Positions 38,701 to 54,338 of a stretch of DNA of 64,000 nucleotides are shown here, in pieces (positions within the stretch are counted from its first letter, which is position 1; every line of letters starts with the position of its first letter). The stretch is from Pratylenchus scribneri (lineage: Eukaryota > Nematoda > Chromadorea > Rhabditida > Pratylenchidae). The stretch is from assembly GCA_030063045.1 (NCBI GenBank), contig JAQSEB010000038.1, forward strand, positions 62,001 to 126,000, given 5' to 3'. The translations under genes were made by a program, and so were the position numbers. A model generated the notes under the pieces. It saw nothing but the letters and a program-made list of their open reading frames with translations. It was not told the origin of the DNA and made no database searches.

Positions 38701-41700
38701 CTTAATAATTCAATTATTCTCACGGAGATCAACGTTAGGTAGAGGTATTTGTTCTATTGTCAGCAGCCATGGCCTTAAATAAAAAGACAAAAAAATGACG
38801 ATGATTAAAACAAGATAACAAACGTTAATTAAAACAAAGCAAGGAAAAGGTTTAATTGAAATATTCTCCCTTGATAAAAATAAATTATATTCCATAAAAA
38901 TTGAAATGTATTAAAGAATGTTAAAATTAAAACAAATAAAAAGATTCATCAACAAGTCTTTATGAAAACGGATTCAAAAGCAAAACAATTATATAATTAA
39001 TGAAAATTATAAATTTTTATTGAATCTGTAATTAATAAAATATATACAAATAATAAAATTAATTTTTTTATATTTTTAAAGACATTGTATATTCAGAATT
39101 TTATTAATTGATGAAAAATTTAGTCTGAAATATATCTAAATCTATATAAATTCAAAATATTATCATGTGTCCATCATGAAGATAGGGCTCAGATTTTCCA
39201 ATCTATATTAAAGATGAGTTGATATGATCTCAAATTCCGGAGGAAGGTCATGATCATGGCTATTGGAATCGCAATGAGATTGGATCAGATCCGAAAGGAA
39301 TATTATGATAAGAGCTAAAAAAAATGAGTATTAAATACTCAGAATTTCAATATTCAAAAATTCTGAGCACTAGAAACTAGTTTGATTTGAAGCCCAATTT
39401 AATTCGAAAAAATCAATTCGTACAAATATATAATAAAAGATAATTTTTCTATTGATTTTAAATTAACAATTTATTTAATTAAGAAATGAAATTTCGTTTG
39501 TATTGAATTAAAATTTAGGAGGAAAAATTAAATTATTATAAAATTTGGTTAAATAGAATTCTAATCTTGGAATGAATGGAATGGATTAATTGGAGAAAAC
39601 TGTAAGAACCAAAATCACAATCGGAATGCAAGAAGATTTATGAAGAAAATATCATAAAATTTATTTTTGTTTGTGATAATAAAAACGAATAATAATATTG
39701 TAATTTTTAGTATAATTAGAAGAATTAAATAATTATTTTTATATTATAAATTTTTAAAAATAATAAAATAGCGGACATAATTTATCATTAATAAAGATTC
39801 TAATATAATTTTAATTATTTTATAGAATTTGATGAAATCTAAAATAGTAAATATAACAAATTTAAAAAAAAATATTATATACGGAATGCTAAGGAAGTTT
39901 AACGACAATTGATATTATTAATAATGAAATTAATATAAGTTCTTATTTATCTTCCATAACTATTAATAATATATTTCTATAAAAAATGAAATTAAATTTG
40001 AAATATTTAAATAAATTAATTAATATTTGAAAAAAATAAATTAAAAAATATGATTGTTTTTTTTTCCGAATCCTTCTAAAAGTTATAAGATTTTTTAAAA
40101 TTTTCTTCTAATTTTAATCTAGAATCTCATTAATCCAATGAAAATGTAGAAAAGCCGCCTAAATTCAACAGAGAAAATTCAAAAGTAGATAAGAGCGAAT
40201 GAATTCTATCAGAAATGTTAAAAATATTTTATTTCAAAAGTATTTGTCTCTAAAATAAAAAGAAATCTATATTCGATGTTCAAAAATCAAATATATAAAT
40301 ATTGTGAATTGAACAAATTTTATTAGTCAATCCTAAAATAAATTTTCATTATTTGAATTTGTTAAAAATATATAAAGAAAAATTATTAAAAATGAACATA
40401 TATTTTTCATAAATTCTTCATTATAAAGTATGAGAAAGAAAAGGAGGCACGGCCATGAAACATACCTGAAAACGACGAAAACTTATATGAGTACTTATTT
40501 TCTCTAAGAATTCATCTGTTGTGAATTAAAGAATTATATAATAAAATATATTTTCTAATAAATTTCTATAATATTAATAAAAATTTCCATAAAAATAAAA
40601 AAAATAAGTATGAATTAAAGTCAGAAATGACTTAAAATTAATTAATATAATCTTTCTAAGATGAAGGAAAAAATAAAAGAATAAATTTGTTAAAAATTAA
40701 AAAATTCACATTTTTAAGTGAAAAGTAAAAACAAAAAATACTATAATGCTTTTAAAATTAAGAAATTGAATTAAATTTTTGAATAATTGATTAAAAGAAA
40801 ATAAAAATGCCAAAAGCAAGTGGGCAAAAATTTCCTGCAAATGACCATTAATTTAAAAAGAAATCTATATTAATAAATTAATAAAAATTAAAATTTCAAT
40901 AGTTGGAAAATTTTATAATAAAAAATAAAATTTTTTATAAATTATTATAATAAATATAAAAAAAACTATTATTAAAAATATTCATATTAACATGTAATTT
41001 ATTCCCATTTAATACAAAAGTACCTAGAAAAACTGATAAAATATTATTAATTACTATAGTGCTATCAAAAAGTGAATGAATTTTATAAAATTTACAAAGT
41101 AAATAAATTATTAAATATTTTTATGAAGTAATTCAATAACAAAATTTTTTCCAAAAGAAAATTTTAAAAATAAATTTTATGAAAAAATAAAATAAATATA
41201 TAAGAAAAATAAAATGCAATTTTATAATAAATTAAAAAATTCTAAATCAATAAATAATAATTAGATAATTTTTAAATATGTTCATCAGAAGTTTTGAATC
41301 CTTTTTTTAGCAATTTGATACTTATGGCTGATATATGTAGAGGGTCAAACTTGCGCTACGTGTTCAAGATTTGCAATTGATTGTCTCCGGAACAAATGAA
41401 AGTTTTTTCGGCAAAACGCTCCTAAGCGGACGGAGAATTGCAGTAAAATTAATCGAAATTAAATTAGCAATTAATATAATTTTGTATTATATCTCATATT
41501 TTTTTAAATTTTAAATATTAATTAAATTAGCAATTAATAATAATTTTGTATTCTATATTAAAATAATAATTTCTTTGGTTAAAAAGGAAAATTATAAAAA
41601 AAAAAATGATAAAATACAAACAGCTATTGTTTTTAAAAAAATTCTGGAATTTAAAGAATTCTTTCTTGAATAAAAATGAAAATATATAAATGAATTTTAA

Positions 41701-42640
41701 ATGAGATACATCAGGTATAATTAAAAAAATTAAGTTTTCAAAAAATTTATTAATATAATAAATTAAAACATAAAATTCAATGTACTGAATTATGAAAATT
41801 TTTTCAAAAAAATAAGATTTTTTATAATTTACTTCGTTATATTTTTAATTTATGAAATGAATGATTGCCATAATGCTATACAAAAAACAACAATTTTTTT
41901 AAAAGCAATCAGGCAAATTATGGAGGAAAGGTAGGTCATATGTGAAGTAACAGGTAAGATAAGAGCAAATTTTTTTAAAAATGTTAAATATTCTGTACTA
42001 CAAAAATTTTATGGGAATACAAATAAATTTGAATAAGGTGCACCTAAGATAATTGTAAGGAAATTTACATGCCATTAACATTTAAATAAAATTAATTTGG
42101 ATTTAAACTTCATAAAATTATTGGTTATATCTAAAATTATGATCAAGTTTGAAAAAATATTGATGAAAAATTCGCCCTTACATTTCAAAGACAATAGAAA
42201 AAATTCCTCTAAAAATTCTATAAATCGAATTATAAAATATAAAATATTATTAAATTTATTTAAGAAATAAATAAAATTTTATTTTAAAATAAAATATACA
42301 ATTTAAATCCATATAATTTATTAAAAAAATAAACTGAAAATATATAATTTTTATTTTAATAATAATTACAAAATTTTAATTAATTAAATTATTTGAATTT
42401 ATAATTTTTTTGTAGTTATTTAAAATTCGATAAAATAAAAATTAATTTCTTTTAGAGTTTAAATTCACATATGAAAAGCGGCAGTCCTCAAAATACATTT
42501 GAAATTGTACATTGTACACCAAATAAAAACGTTTAAAAAAACCAAATTGGGATGGAGAATACAATAAGAACTAGCAAAGCTTTTGGGTACCATTAATTCC
42601 TATCATTTGAATAATTTTATTAGTAAAAAACGACATTATT
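35786..42640. other. A+T-rich stretch without recognisable genes
   Basis: Open frames of 61-70 codons (for example 37834-38046, minus strand) show no motif. G+C-richer patches at 39175-39300 and 41285-41440 have no recognisable content. A small hairpin lies at 39338-39367. Confidence 0.55.
39338..39367. other. 10-bp inverted repeat hairpin
   Basis: CTCAGAATTT and AAATTCTGAG flank a 10-nt loop. It sits at the edge of a G+C-richer patch. The stem is A+T-rich, so it may be incidental. Confidence 0.5.
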
Positions 42641-42650
42641 TTAATTAAAA

Positions 42651-42755
42651 AAGTACAAGGTTTTGTACGCTCAATGTTCGTACAAAGTCAAAAATGTATG
42701 CTCAAAGATCGTACAGAATATTTATTTTATGCTCAGATTACGTTGTATTTGTAAA
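42651..42755. repeat. Degenerate tandem repeat, period 31 bp
   Basis: GCTCA starts at 42669, 42700 and 42731, exactly 31 bp apart. Each is followed by a TTCGTACA, ATCGTACA or TTACGTTGTA segment and then an A+T-rich filler ending TTATG or TGTAT. A palindrome, GTACAAGGTTTTGTAC, lies immediately before the first unit at 42651. Confidence 0.55.
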
Positions 42756-45700
42756 AATAATTTAAATAAATTTATTTTATTAAATATATGGCAAAATTTT
42801 AGCTAATAATTATAATTTTTTAATTAAAAACTTATTATTAAAATATAGTAACTTTAATATATAATTAAACCGTTTATTAATTTATTAAATAAATTATTAA
42901 TAAATCAATGATTTATATAAACAGTTAAATTGTTTAATTTGAAACATCTATTAAAATAATTTTTTAAAATTGTAATTTTAACAAAAATTACGGTACCATG
43001 AACTTATGTTAAACAAATTAAAAATAAAATTTGTAAAAATTAAATTTATAAAAAAGAATTATTTGAAAATATAAATAATCGTTATATAATATAAAATAAT
43101 CTTTCTCATTAATCAAAATATAGTCTCTTTTTAAAAAATTTAATAAAGAATTTCACATTTTCCAAGTGCAAATTCCTATTTGGAAGCGATATTAACTATA
43201 TGGAATAATTGGAAACTTAAGTTATTAAATAATTTATCAATCATAATTTACCAAAGAATTATTATTTCTAAATGCAAGTAAATTTAAAATTAATATGATA
43301 AAACATTCTATAAATATATTTAACAATTTTATATAAACATAATAATAATTGATAGAAAATAGATAATGTTTTATTTTAAATTTATTAATAATACATGAAA
43401 TCAATATTAAAGAAAATATCATTTGCTTTAAAAAAATTCAAAAAGGATGATGCTAACAATTATGAAATGAACATTGTGATATAATTGAAGAAAATACTAA
43501 AGCTAATAAAAATGAGAAAAATAAGAACTATAATTAAATATGTTATGGATTAAAAAATGCCTTTAATATTTATTAATTTTTTTCAAAATTATATGCTTAT
43601 GATTCATTTTTTAAATATTCAAACATAAAAAAATATATCAGATTCGCTCCAATTTTTACTAAAATTAAATAATAGAGAAATATTGAATTAATAGTGTGAT
43701 GGATTCGTTGGCGTTATTTTCTTTAAGTAATGAAAATATGGAAAATAATTATAAAGCCATTAAAAAAATTGCCGATGAAATGTACAAAACTTGAAACTAT
43801 CTCAGATGAGTGTACTCTAGATAATACTATATAAAAATGATAAAATCTAGTTAATAAATAATTTATAAATATATTTAAAATTCAAAAACATGATTTTGAA
43901 AACTTAAATAAATAATGTTTTATATGACAGAAAAAAGCGATTAAAGCTATTTATGTTGGTTAGAAATAAATTTTATTTCAACCATTTTGTGGGATTAGAC
44001 AAGATAAATGAATTGGCAATTGGCATAGAATATTTTATTACATTAAAGAAATTTGATTAAATTAATTTTGGAAAAAATCAAAAATTTCAAAAAATTAAAA
44101 AAAATTTTTGTTTTGATAAAGCAACAATTGAATGATAAGAAGAATTTTTCATTAAAATTATTCGAAAATTTAAAATTTTGCTTGAAATGGAATGGAATAA
44201 TTTATTTTAATAAATTGTCAAAAATTGTTCAATTTTAAAAGCAATTAATATAAAAATATCATTCTAAATTGTTTTTACTTTATTATAATATTAAAAATTA
44301 TAAATATTAAATAAGAAATAAAGTATGCCAAAAAATAAATATAAATAAAAATAAATGCATTTTTTATTATAAAATAATGAAAATTTAACTTTAAAATCAT
44401 AATTTTTTTAAAGAATAAAATTTTTGATTCAATAAATTATTCCGAATAATTCTATATGATAAATTTAATAATTTCATAAGTCAAAATAAATAATAAATTT
44501 TCAAAATGAAATAAAAAAATTTATTATATTTTATTAGAAAAAAAAATTAAAAAAAACAGAACTTAATTCAATAAATTATAAGAACAATCTTTATTGAAAA
44601 TGATTTTGGAGTGACAACTAAAAGCATTTATTTGCAATTTGGAGTTGTTTGAATTTCTCACAATTTCTTTCGGGTTATATTTCGCCCAAAAAATTTTCCA
44701 AACTGTGATATACTCATATAAAAATGTAAAAAAAAATAGAAAGAAATTTACATTAAAAAAAATTATTCAATCAATTGAAATAAAATTATAAAAATGTGAA
44801 AATATGATATAATTAAAGAATAAATTTAGACCACCAGAATTAAATATTTGCAGTTATAGCAAAACAAATATTAATTTTTACATCAAAAATAATTAAGGGC
44901 TGAATTGGATTAGAATAAGTTAGAAAATGAAGCAAAATTTAAATAAAAATAAAATATCATATTTAATTTTGAAATAAAATAAAAAACTAAAAAGTGAAAA
45001 TATTTTAAAAATTTTTATCTATTTATAAACTTATGGATTAAAATATTTGGAATTTAATTTTCATAGCAAATCTGGAAGGAATTGTGAGTTAATTTTTTAA
45101 ATAGAAAAAAATTAATTATTTTTCCAACCCGATGAAGCGACGTGGATTGGAAAATGTGAAAATTGGAAGATAAATTTTTTCAAAATGAAAAAACCGCAGC
45201 CTTTTGGCAAAAATAAAAAAGAAATTTTGTTTGAAAAAAAATCAATTAAAAATATTCCAAAAATATTGAAGAATATTGTTCTCTGAATAAACAAATTAAA
45301 AGAATATTTTTAAAAATTTTCAAAGAATTAAACCTTCATTTTTATTTACAGTCCTATATACTATAACAATATAATACCATTTGTTTCATTTGGATGTGTA
45401 ATTTCTTTGTATTTTTTTATAAAAAGACATACAAGAAATTTTAAAATGTACAAAAAAATTATAAAAAAAGCTGGGGCATATAGAATTTTAAAATCTGGTA
45501 GATTTGAATATAGGTTTTACTTTAATATAAACAAATGATTCTATAAAGATTTTAAAAAATTTACCAACTTTAAGCAACAATAACAACTTCTATATCTAGC
45601 CTATATTCAAAGAGGGGAAGGAATAATATATGAAAAATCGATCTTACGGCGATAGATTTCAAAAATTCCTAATTAAATAATAATCCAGAATTTCATTATA

Positions 45701-48700
45701 ATTATAACCTTTAATTGGAAACAATTGAATTATTATTAATTATAAATTAAAAGAATTCCATTTCATTGCATTCCATTTTATGGACTTAGGATAATATTAA
45801 AAATTGTACTAATGGCTCTGTAATAAAATTTTTATTTATTAACGAGAGGAATAATTATTTATTAAATTTAAAAAAATAGAAGCCATTGCAATTATTTTGA
45901 AAATAAAACTATTCATTATTAAAGTAAAAAAAAAAATGGCAAAAATTAATAAAAATGAATATTTCATCTAAGAATATTCGAGTGGTACAAAAATTAATAA
46001 GATAATTTTTTTATTATTTTAAAAAATATTGTGAATATAAATTCTTTTATATTCCAAATAATTATTATAAAAAATAATAAAAAATTTAAATTAAAAATTA
46101 TATGCATAAGCTGAAGGAAGTTTGTATTCAAGGATTTATTGCCTTTAGTTTTCAGTTTCGAGAAGAGCGTGAATTTCAATAATATGTTGCTGTACTGTGC
46201 GCCAAAATATTATGAAATATTATGAAAATAATAATAATCACAAATTAATTATGATTCTATTTTGTCTATAATAAAATATATTTTCATATTTAGATAAACA
46301 TATTTCATTTCGGAAATGATAGATTGATTCAATAATTTAAAGTAAATCAAAAATTATAAATTAATATAATTAATATAGGTATTTTAGTAGTTCATTTTTC
46401 ATTATTAAATAAATAAAATTAATAATTTAAATTTTAATTAGTTATTAATAAATAAGATACCAAGCATATAATAAACAATTTATAATTATTTTTATTATAG
46501 AAATAATGTAAATAAAAATATAAATTAAATTTTTCATAATTATGCATTTTCTAATGCATTAAATTTTTAATTAATAAAATTTCAAATGTCAATTATAAAT
46601 AATAAAAATTAAAAAAAGATTTTAATATTTCATTTTTATTTAATTTTTTTTAAAGTAAGTTTATTTAATCAGAAGAGTTAAATGTATATACTAATCGAAA
46701 AATTAAAATAATTTAAAATATTTTTTCGATAAAAAGCAATTTTCTTCAAATGTCTATTCATTCGGAAATATAATTAGAAATAGAATTAACTATAAATGAT
46801 ATAATTAAAATATGATAATAAAATAATTAATAAATAAAATTAAGGAAAAATTATATTAAATTTTAAAAAAAATTGAAAAAATAAGAGAAAATAAATATTT
46901 TAATATATAATAATAAAAAATTTAATATATTTAAAATTTATTTAAATAATGATACTAAAAATTTCGAAAAATAAATTATTTCAATAATCAAAAACATATA
47001 ATATCGTAATTTTAAAATATTTTTATTTTAGCAAAACCGCAGAATGCGAAATTCGATATATAATTAAACATGAAGGGGGATATTTTACTTGACTAATAGA
47101 TGAATTAAAAAAAAATTCTAAATTTTCCAATTTTTTATTGTTAAAACAAAATTAGTAAATTATTATTTTACGTAATCAAATGAAAAATTTAGCAAAAGAC
47201 GTTAGGGTGGGCTTAATTTTGCTGGTTCCGACTAGCTTTTGTTTTATAGTATAGCAAAGATGGAATTAGTAAATAAACGTAAAAAAGAAAAATATAAAAA
47301 TTTCTTTATAAAAATGTAAAAAAATAAATTCTTGTAAATTAAATAAAAAATTAACGAAAAGTAATGATAAAATGATCTAATTTTTCAAGCAAACGTAGCA
47401 ATGCCATACACGATTATGCAATGGCAATGGAAATATGTCTCCTATGCCTTTGCCATTGCCAATTCGTGGAGCAAGATTGGAATTGCCCGACAATAAAAGT
47501 AATTATATATTCCGCCTTAAAAAAATTTGTAAAAATAAAAATATAATCGTAAAATACAAAGAAATAACAATGACTATATTTAAATACCAGAAATAATTTT
47601 TATTAATAATTAAATGATAAAATAACATATATTTAAAAGGATAGATATTTTTAGGGCAATAATAAGACCGAGCAAATAATTACTTTTTTAATGCCCATGT
47701 TGCTTATCTAATTGCAAAGAATATTGGTGATCGATGCACGATCGTCAAAATAAATTTTTCATTTATAAAACCAATATAAAAATTCACTTCATAGATAATA
47801 GAATAAAAATTAATTCTATAAATATAAAATTGATAGAAATTTAATATAATTATATAAATTATTTATTTAATTATTAAAAAATTTTTAATTTATTTCTGAA
47901 TTATTATTTTTATTTAGAAATAAAAAAATATGAAAAAATATAATTTTAAATTTTGTTCCATTAAAAATTTTTTAAGAGATATAAATTTCGATAAAATATT
48001 TATTGCATAATCAAACTAAATAAAAATTAAAAATTTTAAATAATAATTTCATAATATTTTATTGGAAAAAAAATATTTTTTATTAAAAATTTCATATATT
48101 TTTTATATTGAATAAAAATTGCCTAATATAAATACACTTTTATTGATTTTGATATTTTATACTAAAAACCTATAACAAATTATCGAAAGTACATCACATG
48201 GAATAAATATAAAAGAATAAAAAATATTTATGATAATAAAAAATTAATTTTCTCAAGATATAATAGTAGATAATTAAATTTTACTAAATTAGTATATATA
48301 TCATTATAATAATAAAAAAAATTAAAAAAAAACAAATTAAAATATTCATAAAATTTAAAAAGATATTATGATATTTTTTCATTTTATACAAAATATATTT
48401 AAAATATGAAAAATTTAATACCAAAACTCTTATATTAAAAAATTTATAGAAAAAAAAAGTTGGAAATTTTATACAATGCTTAATAATGATAGAAAATTTT
48501 TTTATTAAAATTAAATACTACAATAATATTTTGAAATTTATTTATTAGATAAATTAATTATTATTTAATTGAAAATTAATTAAAATTAATTTAAAAAAAT
48601 TTGTCGAAATTGCATATAATGTGCTAATATAGGATTTTTATTTATATTCAAATTAAAAACATTATAATGAAGGAAGCTTCTATAATTAAATATCATCAAG

Positions 48701-51700
48701 TGAATACAAGTAAATAAAAATTATAAATCCAACTTGAATGCTATACTTCATTTGTAAAGAATGTAACAAAAAATATTTAAAAAAAATTTTTCTATGGATT
48801 TTTTTATTAAAAATTAATCTTAAATTATAAATTATCTAAAAATAAAAAAATTAAAGAAAAACAAAAGTAAAAGTTTTAAATTGGATTAAAAAATTTTTGA
48901 TTTTTATTTTAAAATAGATATAAAAAAAATTTTTGAAATAATTCATCTTAAAAAAAGAAAAAAAGAAAAAAATGAATAATTATATCGAACATTAAATTTG
49001 TGTATATTGTAAAATATATAATATAGTTTTATATTATATGTATTATTTTGAGTACATGATCTGCTTAAAAAGTTAAGGGTTAAAATAGTTGAAGTTATTA
49101 ATTTTATTATTGAAAGTTGCAGAGAATTTAATATTATAAAATAAAATAATAAGATCAAATTTATTATTTGCAAAATTTATATTATTTCATTCTATATGGT
49201 TAAATGTATAAGAATATTATGATGAATTAAAAATAATTATGTATAATTTAAAATAAACAAAAATAAAACTAAATAAAAAGCAAAATTATTTGAATAAATT
49301 ATAGCTATCAAAAAATTAATTAAATTTGATTTTGTTTTGTTTTTAATTGTAGATTTATTTTATAGGTTCAAATTTTGATTAAATAAATAAATATTAAATT
49401 AAATATAAAATAAAATTTAAAAAATTAATCATAAATTAAATTTTATATCATTCAATGATGATGGATAGGATATTATTGAAAAATTAAAAAATGCAATTTT
49501 TAGAAAATGAAAAAAATTTTAGCGGTATAAATAAATTTTACATGAATAAATGATAAGGGAAATAATTTGCAAATTAATTTGATTAATAACAAAAAGCAAT
49601 ACATTTAAATTTTAAATATCTGAATTTTTAAGAAATGGGAAAAAATATTACGATAAATATATAATTATAAAATTATCATAATCAAAGAAAAATTGCATAT
49701 TCATTTTGAATTTATGATTTTAGATTGAAATGAATGAAAAAGAAAACAAGGAAAAATATATTTTGGAAAATATTAAATTCATTGTATTATAATTAATAAT
49801 TATTTTACCAAGACTCAATATAATTTAAATTTTCTGTGTGAATTTATCTGGAATTGAAGCCGAATGAAGATGAAATAAAAATGCTCTCTGCCAAGAAATA
49901 TGATCGTCCTTCTTTGTAGGGGCGCCTTTTCATCGATTTTGGCCAGCACAATGGCAAAAATATCATCAAATTATCATAATCTAAAAAAAATCAGAATTTA
50001 AAGAATCAGAGTAAAAAATCCTAATTTTAAAGAAAAACTAAAAAATATTCATAAATTAAAAAAAAAGAATTAAAAAATTTAAGAAAACAGTATTCATAAA
50101 AAACCAGAATTTAGAAAATCAGAATTAAAAAAATTAAAATTTCTAGTAAAATTATTCCGGGACCTTCACTTGTTGTTCGAATTATATTTATTAATGGTAT
50201 ACAAATTATTTTTACATCATTTATTGGCCTATATATGGCCCAATGGAAATTTAACACAAAAGAGTTGGAATTCATAGGGAATGAAAAAAAATTCTTTGCT
50301 TTTTAGATGCTAAGACAATGTCCTAAATATTTTAGAATTTAACCTATGAATTTCTGACCATGAACTGATCAACCGTTTAATTTTGCAAAAAAAATTTAAC
50401 ATTCTTTTATTAATGATAAAACTTATAAAAAAATAAAATTTAATAATTAAAATCTGTTAGATCGAATTAAAAATAAATTCAAGAAAAATAGACTTTTAGT
50501 AGAATGCTTCTTTCCATCTCCGTAGAACAATGCCTGTGATGTGAAATTTAAATTATTCTTGAAAAATTTTTAAAGTAAAATTTTAAATTGTAGTTTTTCG
50601 TATTATATAAATACCCTCTTGCCATAATCAAAGAGAATGATGAGCAGTAGATAGATGCAATCATTAAAATATACGACCCAATTTACGAAAAAATAATTGA
50701 TGATTTACAATTATTAGTAGAAAAATTTTCAAATAGAATATCTATAAAAATATAAAATATATGGAACTAAGAAAAATTGTTATAAATTAATTATTTTAAA
50801 AAAGTAATTTTTATAAATAAAATTAAATTAATGAGATAATAATTAATATGATTATTAAAAATTAATTAAAAAATTTAAAAAAACTAACGCATGAACCACG
50901 TATTTTTCATAAAATTTAAGTTTTGTTTATCGCTGAAAAAAAAATAAATACTTATAGAGACTTAAAAAGATTTGATTTTGTGAGATTGGTTTGTTTTGTA
51001 TTCTTCTTTTCGATTTGTTTGCCTCCTATTTTTATTTTATATTGTTAAAAATTAAATTTTAATTTTATGACAAATATTGCAAAATAATCCTGGTATGGCT
51101 GAAAACTAATACAGACTCAATTTGCACAAGTGCCATTAGAGCAAAGACAAACATATTATTGTAATTAGCAATTATTTATTACTTTTCACATCAAATAAAG
51201 TGTAAAAAATTTTTTTTAATTAAAAAAAACAAATAATAAAAATTGAAGCTTTTATATTTTAAAATTTATCAATTATTATTAAATATTTAAAAAAAATTTA
51301 TACAAGAAAAGAAAAGTTCTAAAAATTAAACTTGAAATAAAAAATGTTTTAATAAATAAAAATAAACCGCAATAATAATTTATTTGCATTAAATATCTAA
51401 AATTATAATATTATTTTAAAAATTAATTTATTAATTACTAAATATTTTTTATAAATATTTTAAGCAAATTAAACAACGAACAAAATTCATCACGGAAAGG
51501 ACAAAATTGATCGTGAATGAAATGGAGCTCACTGATGCGTATATATATGGTGAATAAACTTTTCCTTCTCTTTTGATTATAATATAAAATTATTTAAAAT
51601 AAATAAAAAGATAAATATTCTAATTATAGAAATAATTATGTAATATTTTTTATATATTCTAATTTGATTCAATTAAAATTTAATAACCGTAAAGTTATTG

Positions 51701-53025
51701 AAAATTAAATATTATTGCTTAAAATATTCTAAAGGGAACAAAATTATATTTTTATGAATCAAACCAAATTAAAATTTTATTGATTAACAAATTAGATATC
51801 AAAAAAATAGAAAAAAAATTAAATCAAGGACATGAGATGAAATCAACAAAAAATTTTTTATCAAATAGATGAATATAAAAAAATAAATTTTTCATTGCTA
51901 TTTTATGTGAAATAATGATTTATTCCTAAATAAAATTTTAAATAAAGAGTAAATTAAAGTGATGAAAAATTAAAAAAAAATATTTACTTGTAATAGAGAT
52001 TAAGAAAATATCAAAATAATGTCTGCGTGATTGACTAAATTTATTAAGGAATCAATTTTGAATTTTATGTTGATAGGAAATGTCAACTTTGAAATAATAA
52101 AGAATTTTGAATTTCTTCAATTTATAGATGACAATGCATGCTGGTGTCGACCACGTTATATCCTGCAAAAAATATTCGTGTAGACAAAGTGATAGGCTAG
52201 GTAAATAATAACAAAAGATAATGAATAATAGAAATATAAGTTAAATTCTTTTACAAATAACAAAGATATGATAAATTAAAATAAATGAATCGAAATAAAT
52301 TTTTTATTAAAATTTGAAATTTTTAATCTATTAAAAGCAAAAAATATATGTGATTTAATAGTCTTTATATAAAAATTTTATTAATATTTTTTAAAGAAAA
52401 GAAAATTATTGAATAGAAGACGATTATTTATTAAAAATATTCAAATTTTCAGAATATTGTGAATATAAAATCTTAATTATTAATATTTAAAAATTAAAAT
52501 AATAATTTTCTGATTTTTAAAAAAATTAATATTTAAATATAAAAATATGAGCCATTGTCAAGACAGAATTTATCAATTATATTAAGAATCTTAAAAATTT
52601 TTTTTTGATAAATTAATTTATTTATTCGGCGGGACAAATAATTATAATGAATAATCAAAAATAATAGAATGGCAAATATGGGATTACGAAGTTATTCCTC
52701 AACAGCCAAAAAGCAGTTTGGATTACGGAGTTTATATCGAAATGTACGCAAGATATCTGTCACGAAGTGAGGATATAATTTTTAATGAAGAAATTATATC
52801 GAAATACTAATTAAACTTAAATTTTTATCTTCAAAAGAATTTCTATATAAAATTTATTAATTGAATTTTTATATAAAATTTTTAAATGAAATAAATTTAA
52901 AAAAAAAACAAAATTATTTAGAATTACTTATTAGAATTTATTTTATATACGAAAAATATTGAATTTTTCAAAAATAATTTTATACCATTGCGTCAAGGAA
53001 CAAGAAAATGGATTAAAGAAATGAA
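42756..53025. other. A+T-rich stretch without recognisable genes
   Basis: About 10 kb of low-complexity sequence whose open frames (60-76 codons) look random. G+C-richer patches occur at about 47200-47270, 47395-47500 (with TGGCAATGG and CCATTGCCA arms at 47422 and 47453), 49850-49960 and 52640-52780. None has a recognisable gene. Confidence 0.55.
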
Positions 53026-53169
53026 TATAAAATTAATTATTTATACCTTAATAAATAATTGCAATATATTAAATAATCATTTCGAATAAAACAAATTTAA
53101 ATTATAAAAATAATTATCTATACCTTGATAAATGATTACAATATATTAAATAATCATTTCGGATAAAAC
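53026..53169. repeat. Two-copy tandem duplication, 77-bp offset
   Basis: A segment of about 67 bp starting ATAAAATTAATTATTTATACC recurs 77 bp downstream with a few substitutions. The best-kept part is AATATATTAAATAATCATTTC. The right copy leads into a G+C-richer patch (53170-53350) of unknown content. Confidence 0.7.
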
Positions 53170-54338
53170 TAGGGTGAGCAAATTTAGGAACGCGAAAAAT
53201 CGAAACTTATATTACGAGAAATTTTTCATCCTTGAAAACCGCCAAGTGAAGAACTTAATAATGAAATTACGAAGATATTTGGGATAATTTGGAGAAAGAT
53301 ATGACTATAAAAAGCCCAATTTCTCATAAATATGAGAGAACATTTGCACTTTGCGGCAAATTATTTTATACAATAATTTTATTTTTATACAATCTATTGA
53401 ATAAATATAATTTTTAATGTTCTTTTAAATAATAATGATTAATAAAATTTTAATTATTATAATAGAAAAATTTATTCATAATTTAAATAATTTAAAATAT
53501 TTAATTAAATATATTTTTTTCCAGAAAAATCTATTCAAATTTTGATAAAAAAGAAAAATTTTTCACTTATTGTAATACAAAATATGCACTCGGTTCTCGG
53601 ATATTTGTATAAAAATGAAAAATATAAACATGTCTATATCTTGATTCTGAAGGCCTCAATGACTTTGTAAATTTAATTAAACATTAAATAAAATTCAATT
53701 TTTTATTATAAAAATAAATGAAATTTTTATTTAGAAATCTTTAATTTTAAAAACAATGATGAAATTTTTAAATTTTATTTATTAAATTATTTTTTAAAAA
53801 ATAAAATTTTGTAATGAAATAAGTAAAATTCTAAAACATTTTAAATAAATTAATTAATAAAATTTTAAATTTAAAAAATAAGAAACGACGAAATATTTGT
53901 GACAAAAATATTATTTTTAGGAATGAAGAATATTTATTTAATTTATTTTCTGAAATAAAATAAAAATCATTGAAATAATAAATAAAAAAAATATAAAAAA
54001 TTTTAGTAAGAATTGTAATAAAATTAAAATTCTAATTAATAAAAATTAATATATATTCATATATAATTAATGTATTTAAAATAGAAAAGAAGGTTATAAA
54101 ATGTTAATTCAAAATTAAAAATAATTATAAGTAAAATTATAAAACAATATATTAAAAAAAAATAGAATTTAAAATTTTTAACCAGAAAATAATTGTGAAG
54201 AGGATAATAATAAAAAATAAATTCATTCAATGATTATGCTAAATTTTATAACGACCATAATTATTTAAAATATAATATTATTATTAAAAAATGTTTACAA
54301 TTTTAAAATTTGTTAATTTATTTCAATTAGGGGAAATA
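53170..54338. other. Mostly A+T-rich stretch without recognisable genes
   Basis: The first 180 bp are slightly G+C-richer and contain no convincing open frame. The rest is low-complexity. Confidence 0.5.

Noticed and set aside
47422..47461. microRNA-like hairpin with TGGCAATGG and CCATTGCCA arms
   Set aside because: The stem is only 9 bp around a loop of about 22 nt, far shorter than a microRNA precursor.
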